A DNA stretch of 64,000 bases, taken from the NCBI RefSeq assembly GCF_902686445.1, contig NC_062232.1, forward strand, positions 91,002,932 through 91,066,931. Direction: 5' to 3'. Below, one piece after another: positions 33,200-44,836 of this stretch. The DNA comes from Sciurus carolinensis. Taxonomy: Eukaryota > Chordata > Mammalia > Rodentia > Sciuridae. Under the pieces are notes generated by a model. It saw only the letters and a list, made by a program, of their open reading frames with translations. It ran no database searches and had not been told where the DNA came from. The position numbers were made by a program, and so were the translations under genes. Each line of letters starts with the position of its first letter. The stretch's first letter is position 1.

Positions 33200-34490
33200 A
33201 TATTTGTAATTATTATTTTCCTCTCATTCTCTCCCAGGTATAAGAACCCCATCTTTCCCTTATTGTGCTAAGTATTAAGAAATTTCGCTGGCCTGGGGAA
33301 ACTGTGAACTCACAGAATAAAACTTGGAAAACTGATATGCCATAAGCCAAGACAGGCAACAGTGACCAAGGGGACTAAGATGCCATATGAAGTCAAAGGG
33401 TCCTTTACAAATGTCAACCACTAAGTGCTCTACTAGAATTTCTGCAGGGCATGGTGGCAAGAAAGATAACATGTGACTAAGTCAGTTTGCTTCCCCATTT
33501 TCTAACATCTTCCTCCTCTCTACTGCTCCCAACTCCCTCCAGGCTTTGGTTAAGGTCTAATCTCAAGTCAATCTGACCTCAAGGCAGCAGGTGGTAGCCA
33601 GTATGAGTACAGTCCAGAAACAAACTAGCTTTCTCTAGTAAAGGCCATTCCCAGAAGTGCCAGTGGAAAGATATAACATTTGCTCACCACAAAATCTGTC
33701 AGTTTTCATTATAAGAGTTCATATTTTCAACTTGCAATGTTTTGAAGAAACCTTAGTGAGATATCAAATCAAGATTTGATTTTGTAATAAATAATCTCAT
33801 AGACAGATTTTGTCCTTTTCTTGCTTAATTTCTATCCCTGAGTCAATAATGGCTCCACATTTCAGCCCCTGTGGTGACTTTCAGTCAACTTTTGGGTTTG
33901 ACAATTTTCATTCCAATGGGATCACACTGCCCGAATGGATGCTTTCATTCAATAAGTGGAAAAACAGCTATTTCCATGCTCTGGTCTGGCCTGGATGTAA
34001 AGTAGTGCTGGTATCTGACAAAAGGAGGTCATGCCTATGTTACATGTAAAAAGTGTCTGTATTTTTGACTTGTGGTATCCAAATAAAATATCATTCAAAA
34101 AACATTTTCCTCATGCAATAGCTGTGTTCATATACTGTTCATTAGGCCAATCTGATGGCTGAAAATGAATGTAGGCAGTATACATCTAACTCTTATGCTA
34201 ACTAACTTTATTTCCTTGGCATTTCATGCATTTTTGATGTTCTGTCTCCTTTTCCTTTGAATTAAATAAGCTCTTGTATTTTTAATTTACCATTTCACTT
34301 TCATTAAAACATATATGAAAGTTCAAGAGAGTAATATACTGAATTTCCATATATCATTACTTGATTTTAACAATCATCACCATTTTACCATTCTTATTTC
34401 ATCTATCCAATCTTCAACCTAATTTAAAAAAATGGAGGTTGGGAGGAGAAGAGTATTTTAATGCAAATTGCAGACATGTCATCTCACTTG
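33200..34490. other. Unique sequence, no gene identified
   Basis: No recognised repeat or supported coding sequence. Confidence 0.4.
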
Positions 34491-34506
34491 TAAAATAGAT
34501 CAGTAT

Positions 34507-34697
34507 AGCCAGGTGTGATGGTACATGCCTGCAATCCCAGAGACTCTGGAGGTTGAGTCTCTGGGATTTAAGTTCAAGGCCAGCCTTGGCAATTAAGTGA
34601 GACCCTGTCTCAAAAAAAGGGATGAGGGTGGGGGTGTAATTCAGTGGTAAAGTGAACCTGGGTTAAATCTCCAGTATCAAAATTAAAAATAAAAAAT
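34507..34697 (+). mobile_element. B1-dID dimeric SINE with target duplication
   Basis: B1 half (GCCAGGTGTGATGGTACATG) with an internal short duplication of gtctctggga, then the ID-like half. Flanked by the perfect 15-mer aaaatagatcagtat (34492-34506 and 34698-34712). Confidence 0.93.
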
Positions 34698-34728
34698 AAA
34701 ATAGATCAGTATGTATCTCTACCAGATT

Positions 34729-34938
34729 TATGATTGTTTGTTTTTGGGAACCAGGATTAAACTCAGGTGTACTTAATCATTGAGCTACATCCCCAGTCCT
34801 TTTATTTTTTATTTTGAGACAGGGTCTTGCTACATTGTGAGGGGCCCACTAAGTTGCTGAGGCTGACTTTGTTCTTGCAATCCTCCTGCCTCAGCCTATG
34901 GAGCTATCAGGATTACAGGTGTGTGGCACCATGCCTGG
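34729..34938 (-). mobile_element. B1-dID dimeric SINE with target duplication
   Basis: Antisense dID and B1 halves with a TTTG-rich tail. Flanked by the perfect 12-mer ctctaccagatt (34717-34728 and 34939-34950). It lies only 16 bp from the end of the previous SINE's duplication. Confidence 0.93.
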
Positions 34939-34971
34939 CTCTACCAGATTGCTTTTTAGAAACATAATCAG

Positions 34972-35158
34972 AGTCAGGAGCACTAGTGCATGTCTGTAAT
35001 TCCTGCAATTTGGGAGGCTGAGATAGAAGGATCACAAGTTTGAGGCCAACCTTGACAATTTAGAGAAACCCTGTCTCAAAAAAGAAAAAGGGCTGGGGGT
35101 GTAGGTCAGTTATAAAGCAACCCTGGGTTCAGTCCCCAGGGGAAAATGAAAGAAAGCA
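34972..35158 (+). mobile_element. B1-dID dimeric SINE
   Basis: B1 half (CTGTAATTCCTGCAATTTGG, GAGAAACCCTGTCTC) then ID-like half (GGGCTGGGGGTGTAGGTCAG, CTGGGTTCAGTCCCCAG). Third SINE within 700 bp. Confidence 0.87.
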
Positions 35159-35159
35159 A

Positions 35160-36050
35160 TTGTGATGCTCTGTATGTTCTCCACAGAAGATTGAGCAGCA
35201 AATTAATGCCAGGGCCAATTGCTAACTGGCTCAGAGGCTTAAATGACTTATGGCAACCTCCTGTCTCTGTGTGTACGTGTTCTCTCTCCTTCTGGGTGCA
35301 CTGCTTCAGCATTTGGATATTTGGGGACTTTGCAAATACTTGCCCAGGATTTCAGTGCTTGTTGAATCAGTGGCATACCCTTGCAAAACAGGGAGAACAT
35401 TGTCAGGAGTGGGCCAAATGCACTACAAAAGTGCAGAGAGGATTAATAGCTAAAGCTCTTAATAGCAGCTGCCTTGTAGGGATTGCTGAATGGTGGGCAG
35501 GTGGGCTCTGAGTGTCAGGGGTATGGTTTAGGAAAAGCAGAGCTGAACATACCCTGTAGGAGTTCTGTGAAAAAAAAATGAGTATGACTAGAGCCCAGGA
35601 TCCATGTTGGGAAGTCTATGAGATTAGGAGTGGACAGACTATGAATGCCAAATGTATTTAGCAGAGGAATTTGTATTTTTATACTGACTCCAAACAAACG
35701 AACAAGCAAATCAAGAAACTGTCAAAGTCAGCCTATGATCAAATAGAAATGTAAATAAGAATCTTATTAAAACTTAGGTTTCTATCGCTTTTCTTTGGAC
35801 AAATATTTTCATGAGGATTTTCAAGATTTTAGTTTTTTGTCTCATTGTGGTATAACACATTTCACCTAAAAGAAATGCAGCTGCTATGTTGGCCTGAAAT
35901 CAAAACCTGAGCCACAGCTTAGAAAGTAGACCCACCCATTAGGACACTCCTTGAGGGAGATTGTGGGGTGGGCTCCCTCCAGCCTAGGGTCATGATAGGA
36001 GATCTAGAGGATGATGAGGTTCTTAGATTTTTCTTTTTCTTTCTTTATTT
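35160..36050. other. Unique sequence, no gene identified
   Basis: No repeat recognised. Two overlapping frames at 35146-35511 (121 codons) and 35250-35453 have no domain. The segment 35400-35520 has balanced composition and could be conserved noncoding DNA. Confidence 0.35.
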
Positions 36051-36059
36051 TTTTCTTTT

Positions 36060-36250
36060 TCAGTTCCAGCAATGGATCCCAGGGCCCCACACATGCTAGG
36101 CAACAGTGAATTACATCCCCAGACTATTTTATTTTTTTATTTTGAGACAGGGTCTTGCTAAATTGCCCAGGTTGACCTCAAAGTTTTGATCCTCCTTCCT
36201 CAGCCTCCCTAATAGCTGGGATTACAGGCCTGTGCCATCATGCCCTGGTA
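36060..36250 (-). mobile_element. B1-dID dimeric SINE
   Basis: Antisense: dID half (CAATGGATCCCAGGGCC, ATTACATCCCCAG), A-rich linker, B1 half (CCTCAGCCTCCCTAATAGC, GCCTGTGCCATCATGCC). Diverged flanks ggttcttagattttt and ggtcctaagattttt suggest its target duplication. Confidence 0.87.
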
Positions 36251-36254
36251 GGTC

Positions 36255-36715
36255 CTAAGATTTTTTTTTAAAATAGCAACTGAAAGCCATTAAGTATAGG
36301 TGAGGAATAATAAGGCAAGCTGACTCCATAACTGGTTGGACCATGAAAATTACATAATAACAACTGAAAGTTTTATGTTCAAATAACTTGCTCTACAATT
36401 CCAAAGTCAAACTTTTGCTCAAATCAGACATTTCCCACAATTACTACTGAAATTCTATTTAATTTAGTTCAGTCTTAATATGATGCTTAGCTGGGGAGAA
36501 ATAGAGGCCTAAAGGACTTAGCTTCTTATCCCAAATGATTATTAGCCTCATCCTATTGGGGTTCAGAACTCAAGTGTCTTGATTCCTTGTTCTTTTCACC
36601 TACATAATAAGTAACCCCCTCTACCTTAGTGTCCTTGTCTGTTAGATTAGACAATGGTAGTTCCTTTCTTGTAGAATTTATATGATATTTTAGTGAATTA
36701 AAACATATAAGCATC
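36255..36715. other. Mostly unique sequence with a weak MIR-like part
   Basis: The segment 36585-36715 (gtccttgtctgttagattag..aatggtagttcc) resembles a diverged sense MIR. The remainder is unassigned. Confidence 0.35.
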
Positions 36716-36716
36716 C

Positions 36717-36925
36717 AAGTGTGGTGGTGCACACCTGTAATCCTAGCAGCTTAGGAGTTTGAGGCAGGAAGATGGTGAGTTCAAAGCCAGCATTAGCAAT
36801 TTGTTGAGGCCCTAAGCAACTCAGCAAGATCCCGTCTCTAAATAAAATACAAAAAAGGGCTGGGGCTGGGGCTCAGTGGTTTAGTGTCCCTGAGTTCAAT
36901 CCCTGGTATCAAAACACAGTAAAAC
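36717..36925 (+). mobile_element. B1-dID dimeric SINE
   Basis: B1 half (CCAAGTGTGGTGGTGCACAC, CTGTAATCCTAGCAGC) and ID-like half (GGGCTGGGGCTGGGGCTCAG, GAGTTCAATCCCTGG), with a short internal GGGGCT duplication and an AAAAC-rich tail. Confidence 0.9.
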
Positions 36926-36929
36926 AAAA

Positions 36930-37535
36930 CCACGTAAGCGCTTAGTAATTGTAATTGTTCATTCACTCATTTCCACATAATTAACAATTATTTGTTTACT
37001 ATCTTCCATGCAGGTACCAAGAAGAAGGGAGGCACTATGGGGCAATACAACAGAGTAAAGACAAGGTCCTTCCTTCAAGAAACTTAGAATCTCCTGGGGA
37101 AGTTAACACATTCCTCTTGAATCTGGCAAAAATCTGTGTCAAGCAAGTAAAACAATGCTATAAGATTATAGGTCAGGAAAAGAGAAAATTATTCCGAGCT
37201 AACTTTTCATCTTCTTTAAGTTTTATCTCTTCTAGGGAGACTTCTTAACTTGACACATCTTTCTGTCCCACTCCTAAGCTCTATCTCTGTATTCCGATCA
37301 TACCCTAGGCACACTACCCTCATTCATGTTCAATACTGCCATAAATGTTCTATTCTCTGTCTTTCCCCAACACACTCTGTTACTAACCAGAAGCCTGTGG
37401 GCCTTAGTTTCCTCACCTGTGATACATGAGGGTTGAACCAGAGGACCTTTATGAGCATTGGTAACCTGACAATCTACAGCTATTTCTTCTTTTAGCATCA
37501 AGGGCTATCTGGGGGGCGGCTGAGTTACTAATGCA
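36930..37535. other. Unique sequence, no gene identified
   Basis: Possibly contains MIR or L2 debris (36960-37100, gcaggtacc and ctcctgggg blocks), but nothing can be assigned with confidence. Confidence 0.3.
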
Positions 37536-37540
37536 CATCC

Positions 37541-38205
37541 ACTCCCACAGTGAATATAGATTAACAGTCATGGTGGAAACTTTCCTGTGTACATATATGA
37601 GTATACCACAGTGACTCTCACCATCATGTACATCCACAAGACACTAATTACAAAAAATAATAAAACTAGGAGAGGGAAGAATAGAAATTCACTGGATTAG
37701 ACAAAGGGGAATGAAGGGAAGGGAGAAGGAATGGGAATCAGTGGAATGAATCGGACATAACTTTCCTATGCTCATATATAAATACATGACCAATGTAACT
37801 CCACATCATGTACAACCACAAGAATGGGCAGTTATACACCATGTGTGTATGGTATGTCAAAATACATTGTACTGACATGTAGATCTAAAAGGAACAAATA
37901 AAAAATAAAAAACCTAAAAGTGATTACACAAATGGTGTGAATGTACATCATGCACAACCATAAAAACGAAAAGATGCTCCCCATTTGTGTACAATGAATC
38001 AAAATGCAGTCTGTAAAAATAAAAAAAATAATTTTAAAAGTTAATAGAAAGATCAGTAAAGTAGAAGGAAGGAAATGGGGAGAGAGGAGGGGGAAAAGGG
38101 GAAGTACAGAACTGAATTAGATCAAATTATATTCCATGCTTTTATAATTATGTAAAAATGAATTCTAGTGTTATATATAACTACAAAGAATTTTTTAAAC
38201 TAAAA
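37541..38205 (+). mobile_element. Chain of four L1 3' ends
   Basis: Four successive plus-strand L1 3'UTR pieces, each ending in an A-rich tail: 37541-37670, 37671-37910, 37920-38030 and 38040-38205. The third ends with the same acaatgaatcaaaatgcagt-ctgtaaaa terminus as L1 copy 3 (near 59900-59930). The second and fourth belong to older subfamilies that resemble 17408-17690 in reverse. Confidence 0.8.
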
Positions 38206-38209
38206 TAGA

Positions 38210-38715
38210 ATAATAATAAGTCACAGTGGAAACTCTATGAGCTCTCAGGGGCTTTCAGCTTTTGTTGCAAAACTCCTGGGGTGAAAAGTAATCCTTCCAG
38301 ATTGTGGAAGCAGAAAGAGGAAATAGTAGAACAATAAATGTGTGTAGGGTTGTTGGTAGTGTGGAATTTTGGGGGGCTATGTGAAAACATACGACTCTAT
38401 TTGTAACAATAATGTGTATCTCACATGAACTTTACTGTGCTTTCTCTTACTAAGAAGGCTTATCTTTGAGCCTTTCCCCTATCAGCAGCTTTGGCTCAGT
38501 GGTTACCATGTTTCACTCTCTGGAAATGAGTTAACTAAATATAAGAAAGTGATTCTGAACCTGGGAATCCACAGTCCTCTGTTCTCCACTACTTGCCTTC
38601 CCTTCCTGTCCCTAATTCAACCTCTCTTGTCTCCATTGCTCACACCCTCTTGTGCTTTGGAGTCCTGATTCCTGACCCTTTCTGTTCTACTGCCCACCCT
38701 TGACCCCATAAGCTA
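38210..38715. other. Unique sequence, no gene identified
   Basis: No recognised repeat or supported reading frame. Confidence 0.4.
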
Positions 38716-38719
38716 CCTT

Positions 38720-39270
38720 TCATCCGTTCATGCATTTACCCATTCATCAAAGTTTATCAAGCACCTACACTCTGTCAGGAGCAAGGCATTTGAGCTGGGA
38801 CTTGACAAAGGATAGGAGTTTGCTTGGAAGTGAGGTGGGGCAAAAAAGGAAGCATTGTTGAGAGACACAGCATCGACAGAGTCAATGGGGCGTATGACCC
38901 CTAAAGCATTTAAGGACTGTCGAAGTAACTCATCATCCCTGGAGCATAGAGAAAGGGTTAACGGTGATGGTGGAAGAATGAATAGAGAACAAACAACAGA
39001 AGTCCATGTATGCTGTGCTGAAGGTTTGGATTTTATTCCACAGGCTATAGGGAGGGATCATGAAAAGCTTTAGGCAGGAGATTAAAAATCAGATTTACAC
39101 TTAGAAAAATCACCATATCAGTAGTGTAAAATATAGTTTGGAGAGAAAGATGACTAAAAGGAAGGGACTTTTCTGGACACTGCAGCAATATTTCACACGA
39201 AAGAGAGCCTGAGGCAAAACAGTGGCAAATGGGGATGAACAGAAATGGACAGCTGAGCACATGGGTGGTG
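38720..39270 (-). repeat. Probable L2 fragment
   Basis: Blocks such as gaaggtttggattttattcc, ctatagggagggatcatgaaaagctttaggcaggagat and ggacactgcagc match an L2-type element in antisense order as I recognise it. Highly diverged. Confidence 0.5.
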
Positions 39271-39710
39271 TATTTAGGAAGCAGGAGACAACATTTAGTA
39301 AGTCATTAAATGAGGGAGGCGAGGGAGAAGGCTTCTGACTCAGTTGACTTGCTGGGTGGGAGTGCTGTTTATTAGAACAGGACATATAGGAGAAATCAGG
39401 CTTGAGTGAAAAGTTATGGGATAAGTTGTGTATGTATTGAGTGTAAAAGGGCCTCTTTTCAAATTCTGCTACATAAACAGCATCTGAAAGAAAGGTGAAC
39501 ACCTTCCATATAGCTTAGTAAGAAATAGTTTAATTCTGTGCAACTAATAAAATGGAAGATTAAGTTCATAATAATTACTTCATTTCTTAGCAAGAAGACT
39601 ACCATATTTAAAAATTTTCATTAACTTAAAAAGCCATTTTAGCAACCAAAGTTTTAATAAAACTGGAATGCACAGAGGAGAAAAAGAATACATTCTGAAG
39701 GTACTCATGC

Positions 39711-39886
39711 AGCTGGGCATGGTAGCACACCTGTAAACCCAGCAATTGGGAGTCTGAGGCAGGAAAAAAGTTGCCAGCCTTGACCTTTGTGAGACCCTGT
39801 CTCAGAACAAAAAATAAAAGGGGCTGAGGATGTAGCTCAGCAGTAGAGAACTCCTGGGTTCAATCCCCAGTACCAAAAAAAAAAAG
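39711..39886 (+). mobile_element. B1-dID dimeric SINE, with internal deletion
   Basis: B1 half (AGCTGGGCATGGTAGCACAC) is shortened in the middle. The ID-like half is well preserved (GGGGCTGAGGATGTAGCTCAG, GGGTTCAATCCCCAGTACC), with an A tail. Confidence 0.88.
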
Positions 39887-39889
39887 CTA

Positions 39890-40550
39890 TTCATATAGAG
39901 CTTTTTAGCTGAGTTGCATGAAGTAAGTTGGCCAACTTTTCACTCTTCATTATAAAACTTTCTTTTATCCTCAGAGACTTAGAGCCAACTCAATTAGCTA
40001 TGGTGATGCAAAGAAGTGTAGTACAAGGAATTGAAAACCACAGACAAGTCAAAGATCCACGGGTAACTCTCCGGGAAAAAACAAAACAAAACATGTCCTC
40101 ATATAGTTTTAGAACCCTGGGCTGACCTCACTGGCAGACAGAACTGGTCAGACAGTGGCCTTCATGGAAAGTTTATGTTCTAGAAAGCCTAAATTGATAA
40201 GTAGGAGGTAAGCAGGAACAGTGAGAGAAAATAATAATGCAGTAACATTGAAGCATAAAACTAAGATAAAGGAAGCTGTTCATTTTTATTATCACATAGC
40301 TTTTGGAGGGGGCCAGATTATTTGAGAGAACAAAGTGCAAAAGCTGATATTTAAACTAAATGAGTGAGTAAAATAAACAAGGACAGATGTACATATTACT
40401 TTTTTGTTTCACCTCGAGATTTTTGTTTTCACAAAACCCAGAAGATCTCTAACAATAACGAAAATGACAATTATTTGTTCATAAGTCAAATAAAAAATTC
40501 TAGAAGCTGAACCTGATTTCCTTTTTCTCTTGCACCCACTCTCTACATCA
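39890..40550. other. Unique sequence, no gene identified
   Basis: No recognised repeat; short frames only. Confidence 0.4.
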
Positions 40551-40554
40551 ACAT

Positions 40555-41330
40555 GCACTGATAATTCTACCTCTAAAATATGTCCTGAATCCACTCCCTT
40601 CTCTATCTTCTTTGTTTCTTCCTTAGTCCAGGTCACTCTTGCCTCTTGCTTGGACTGCTGCTGGAGTCTCCCTTCCTCTACTCCTTTTTTTTTTTTTGGT
40701 GCTAGGAATTGAACCCAGGAGTCCTCTACCACTGAACCACATCCCCAGTCCTTTTTATTATATATCTTGAGACAGCATCTCCCTAAGTTGCTTAGGGTCT
40801 TGCTAAGTTGCTGAGTCTGACTTTGAACTTGCAATCCCACTGCCTCAGTCTCCTGAGCCACCAGGATTACAGGCATGTGCCACTGTGCCCAGCTCCCTTC
40901 CTCTACTCTTACCCAACTCCATAAACCCCTTTTCCATCAGGCAGTCAGGAATACTCGAAAAATTCCTACAAGTTCATGTTATTCCTTTACTTAAAACCCT
41001 TCAATTCCTTCTCACTGTGTTTAGAAAAAAAAATTAAAATGACCTAAGAAAACTATACTATCTGATCTCGACATACTTCTTCCACATTATCTCTTATTCC
41101 ACTCTTCCTGGTTTGCTTAACAACCATATCAGTCTTCTTTCTGTTCCTCAAATAAACCCAGTTCCCCCAACTCTCAGAGTTCTGCACTTGACGTTCTCTC
41201 TGCCTGAAATACTTTTTCCTCACATCACCATATGCCTCACTCTTTTTTCTTTTTAAATATTTTACTGTCACTGTGAAATGAATAGTGAAGTACTCTTTCT
41301 CATGAGTTCCTGATCTGATTCTCATCTGTT
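40555..41330 (+). repeat. L2 fragment interrupted by a SINE
   Basis: L2-like blocks run from tgtcctgaatccactccctt and cttgcctcttgcttggactgctgctgg to ctctctgcctgaaatactttttcc near 41210. A B1-dID splits it at 40684-40892. Confidence 0.7.
40684..40892 (-). mobile_element. B1-dID dimeric SINE with target duplication
   Basis: Antisense dID and B1 halves with the A tail as (T)n. The perfect 16-bp duplication ctcccttcctctactc flanks it (40668-40683 and 40893-40908), showing a clean insertion in the L2. Confidence 0.95.
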
Positions 41331-41335
41331 ATTGT

Positions 41336-41795
41336 TGTTGTTGAGGTAAAATTCACATACAATAAAACTCACCCTTTTTAAAATGTACAATTCCAGGGTT
41401 TCTAGTATACTCAGAGTTGTGAAACCATCGATAGCATCTAATGTCACACATTTTCATCACTTTAAAAAGAAATTCAGAATCCTTTAGCTGTTATGCCCCA
41501 TTCCTCACATCTCTCCACTCCCAGCCCTAAATAACCACTGATCTACTTTCTGTCTCTGTGGATTTTCCTATTCTAGACATTTCAAATAAATAGTATCATA
41601 CAATATGTGACCTTTTGTAAGTGGCTTATTTCAATTACTTAATGGTTTTGAAATTCATTCATGTTATATTAGTGCTTCATTCCTTTTAATGGTCAAATAC
41701 ATAGTATGGATATACCACATTTTGTTTGGGTTGTTTTCACTTCTGGGCTATTATGAATAATGCTGCTATGAACAATCATGTACAAATTTTATGGG
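41336..41795 (-). mobile_element. Ancient L1M 3' end
   Basis: Contains the widely shared L1M 3' blocks in antisense: gaggtaaaattcacatac, ccagccctaaataaccactg, cctattctagacatttcaaa, catacaatatgtgacc, and ttgttttcacttctgggc..ttatgaataatgctgctatgaac. Confidence 0.85.
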
Positions 41796-42036
41796 TTTTT
41801 ATTAATGCATTATAATTGCATTTAATATCAGAATTCATTGTGAAACATCTGTATATGCATATAGCATAATTTCATCAATCTCATTCTCCAGTTCCTCCCT
41901 CTTCCTTTCTCCTGGTCCTCTTCCTTTACTCTACTGCTTTCCCTTCTATTATGTTTTTAATTAGCACATTAGAATTATATATAAAAGTGGGATTAGTCGT
42001 GGTACATTGGTCATAGATTTTCATTTCTCTTGAGTA
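41796..42036 (-). mobile_element. L1 3' end fragment
   Basis: Same older squirrel L1 3'UTR as at 17408-17690: ttaatgcattataattgc, catcaatctcattctcc, polypyrimidine block, tttttaattagcacatt and gggattagtcgtgg. Confidence 0.68.
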
Positions 42037-42038
42037 TT

Positions 42039-42466
42039 GTTTTAGTCAACTTTTTAGCCACTGTGACCAAAAGACCTGACAAGAACAACTAGGAAAGCAG
42101 ACATTTATTTGAATCATGGTTTCAGAAGTGTTCTCTGGATCAGTGGTGAGGCAAAATATGGTGGAAGGGTGTGAAGGAGGAGGGCAGCTCAGGACATGGC
42201 AACAGGAAAGAGAGAGAGAGAGAGGCGAAGGGGCAGGGAGAGCTCTGTTCACTATGGACAAAATATAAACCCCAAAGGCACGCCCCCAATGACCCACCTC
42301 CTCCAGCCATACCCATCTGCCTATAGTTACCACCCAGTTAATCCGTTCAAGTGGATCAAGACATTGATTGGGTTAAGGGTCTCATAACCCAATGATTTCT
42401 CTTTGAAACCTTCCTGCACTGTGTCACACATGAGTTCTTGGGGGGCACCTCATATTTAAACCATAA
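42039..42466 (-). mobile_element. MaLR-type LTR, near full length
   Basis: On the minus strand it starts near 42466 with atggtttaaatatgaggtgc-like sequence (the family start is TGATATGGTTTGGATRTGAGG), contains a GA-rich and C-rich middle, and ends gttcttgtcaggtcttttgg, then ttgactaaaaca at 42039. The last 80 bp match 24820-24901 in the other orientation. Confidence 0.72.
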
Positions 42467-42544
42467 TGGATATACATGTAGGAGTTACATTTCTGACTCT
42501 ATGATAACTTTATGTTCAATTTTTGTTAATTACTCACTTTTACT

Positions 42545-42850
42545 CATTATTCTGCTCAAAGTTTACCTTCCCTCAAAAGCCTTTCCTGGCTATGCCTTCT
42601 AAATTAATCACACACCTCCACCATCAATCTTTATCATTTTCCCTCAGTTTGTTTTTTACATATCAATCACCACTGTCTAAAATAATCTTGCTGATTTTAT
42701 TAGTTTACTTTTCTATCTCTCCCCACTAGAACATCAATTCCACAAGGATAGGGACCTTGTCAAACTTTCTCACTGTTGTACCCTCAACACCTAAGACATT
42801 GATTAGCACACAGTGGGGACTCAATAAATATTTGTAGATTACATGAATAC
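42545..42850 (+). repeat. L2 3' end
   Basis: Contains aaagcctttcctggctatgcc, ctagaacatcaattccacaaggatagggacc and the terminal attagcacacagtggggactcaataaatattt, the recognisable end of L2. Confidence 0.82.
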
Positions 42851-42854
42851 GTAT

Positions 42855-43750
42855 ATAACAGAAATATCTGTTCTTTTCTCCTTTCACAAGGATTATCCAC
42901 AAATTTATTTATGACTATTTTAGTGCTTTTCTATTCCTTTAATTGTTCTTTGGGAAAAGTAAAAACTCACTCATTTAAGTATAGGGAAAGTGATTGTAGC
43001 ACAGAATGTGTGGATATTGTTGATATTGCTGTTCTTGCAGAGCAAGGTCATCGTAGAATTGAAGTGATCACAGATGTCCATGGTTACCAGTTTCTGCAAT
43101 CATGCCATAAAGGTTTCAAAAGGGTCACTTGGAGTAGCAGGCATGAGTTTACTAAAAGGGATAGGAAAATGGAAAATGGGACACTCTCAAGGAAGAGATT
43201 GGGTCCTCTCAGAGAGGAGAGGGACAGCATACCACTTCTGCTCTCCAGTTCCCATGGAAGTATTGGGGTTCCCAAGGAAATTTCCAGTCACGCCCAGGTC
43301 CACATCTTTACAGTTGACTGGCAACAGGATTGCATCAGACTTTTAAGTCCCCACTGCACATGGTAAAGGTTCAAGGCAACACACTGGGTCACTTTGGCCT
43401 ATGCTGACTGGTTCTAATTGGAATGTGTTCTTAGAGGTATTATGGTTAGGGTGGATTATCCTTATCTCCCTGAATTCTGAGATCTGTCTTGTGAAAGGGT
43501 CACAATGTTCTTCCCACCCTTTCAGGGTAACTTGTGTTGTTATTGCTGGCATTGGGTCCTGCATTTCTCCTGAAGATAATAGGGTATTTGCTGAAGGATG
43601 TAGCATATTCTATGGACTTAAGCTAGGCAGGGCTGTAGGTAAATTGCTTTTTAAAAGAAAGCAGGTCGGGATCAAAACAGTGGGACCAGTTTATAGAATT
43701 ATCCCCTTAACTTCATGTTCCCACTGCTCATGTCTGTCTGTTACCTATTA
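42855..43750. other. Unassigned sequence, possibly old retroelement
   Basis: Two plus-strand frames (42911-43366, 151 codons; 43401-43868, 155 codons) lie here, but neither shows a domain and the second runs into a SINE. Composition and patchy purine runs hint at a decayed ERV interior, which I cannot support further. Confidence 0.25.
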
Positions 43751-43755
43751 TTACT

Positions 43756-43955
43756 ATTACTTTGCAGTACTAGCCATTGAACCCAGGTGCATGCTAGGCA
43801 AGTGCTATACCACTAAGATACATCCTTGGCCTCTTTTTAAAAAATTTTTTGAGACAAGTTCTTATTAATTTGCTCAGGCTTGTCTCAAACTTGCAATCCT
43901 TCTGCCTCAGATTCCTGAGAAACCAGAATTATAGGCATATAGCACTGCACCTGAC
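43756..43955 (-). mobile_element. B1-dID dimeric SINE, diverged
   Basis: Antisense dID half (AGTACTAGCCATTGAACCC, GCTAGGCAAGTGCTATACC) and B1 half (TTCTGCCTCAGATTCCTGAG). Older than most others here. Confidence 0.82.
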
Positions 43956-43959
43956 TAGA

Positions 43960-44824
43960 ATGTGTGAATTATTTGACTTATATTTGCACTTTCCACCCAA
44001 CTCCTTCATCCCAAGAGTTGCAAGTGCAACCAAAGTCACATTTCTTTATTAACGATTCCCTAAGATAGGATATTAAAGAAAAGAAAACTCTAATGAGGAA
44101 AAGGAGACATGAGATGCTCCACTTTGTAGAGCTTTAAATTGAGGATTTCTCCTTTGAAAAATGAAGTCTTCAAAATGGCTGGACTTCCAATTTTTAGATT
44201 AAAACTAAAGCATGTTTTTCCTGACAAGATTCACATTTTTGTTACCTGGAAATCTTTCTAAGAAATGTGGTATTAGTTGTTATAGCTTTATCAGGGAATG
44301 ACAGAAGAGTTGTGTGATTACCTAGTTTTGACCCTGACAAACAGTCATTTGTATAAAATACATGATACAAGTGTTGAGGGGCAGAAAAGGGAGGTATCTG
44401 AGGGTTTTTGTTTCTTCATAATAGTGAAATGAAATCAAAATCTGTATGCAAAATGTTTTCCTAACTTCTTGCTTCCATGTATCTTCATATGCCTTTCTTT
44501 GAGAATGGAGTTTTTTTTTTTTTTTTTTTTTTTACAAAACTAGATGTAGCATTGAATAGGTGTGATAGATCATTAACATCTCAGGAGAAATCAAAATTGC
44601 CTGTGTAACATTTTCATATACAGCTTAAAACCTTCCCTCACAATCTTGTATTTCAAGGATGCCTTTCAGAACGTGTTTGTGATTTCAAATCACTGATTGA
44701 ATATGTTAAAGCATTTTTTAGATGGAGACATGAGTGGAAAGTAGGGACTTGGCAGGGAGAAAGGCGGCTATTTTCTAGAGGTTCCTTCAGATTGGTGATT
44801 CTCCCACTAATCATCTCTTCAAAA
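43960..44824. other. Unique sequence with a (T)n run
   Basis: No recognised repeat apart from about 24 T at 44511-44534. The segments on both sides have the even composition often seen in conserved noncoding DNA. Confidence 0.35.
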
Positions 44825-44836
44825 GTTTCAAGGAGA

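Noticed and set aside
42911..43868. Two open frames of 151 and 155 codons on the plus strand
   Set aside because: No recognisable domain; the second enters a B1-dID SINE. Chance frames are expected at this length in 64 kb.
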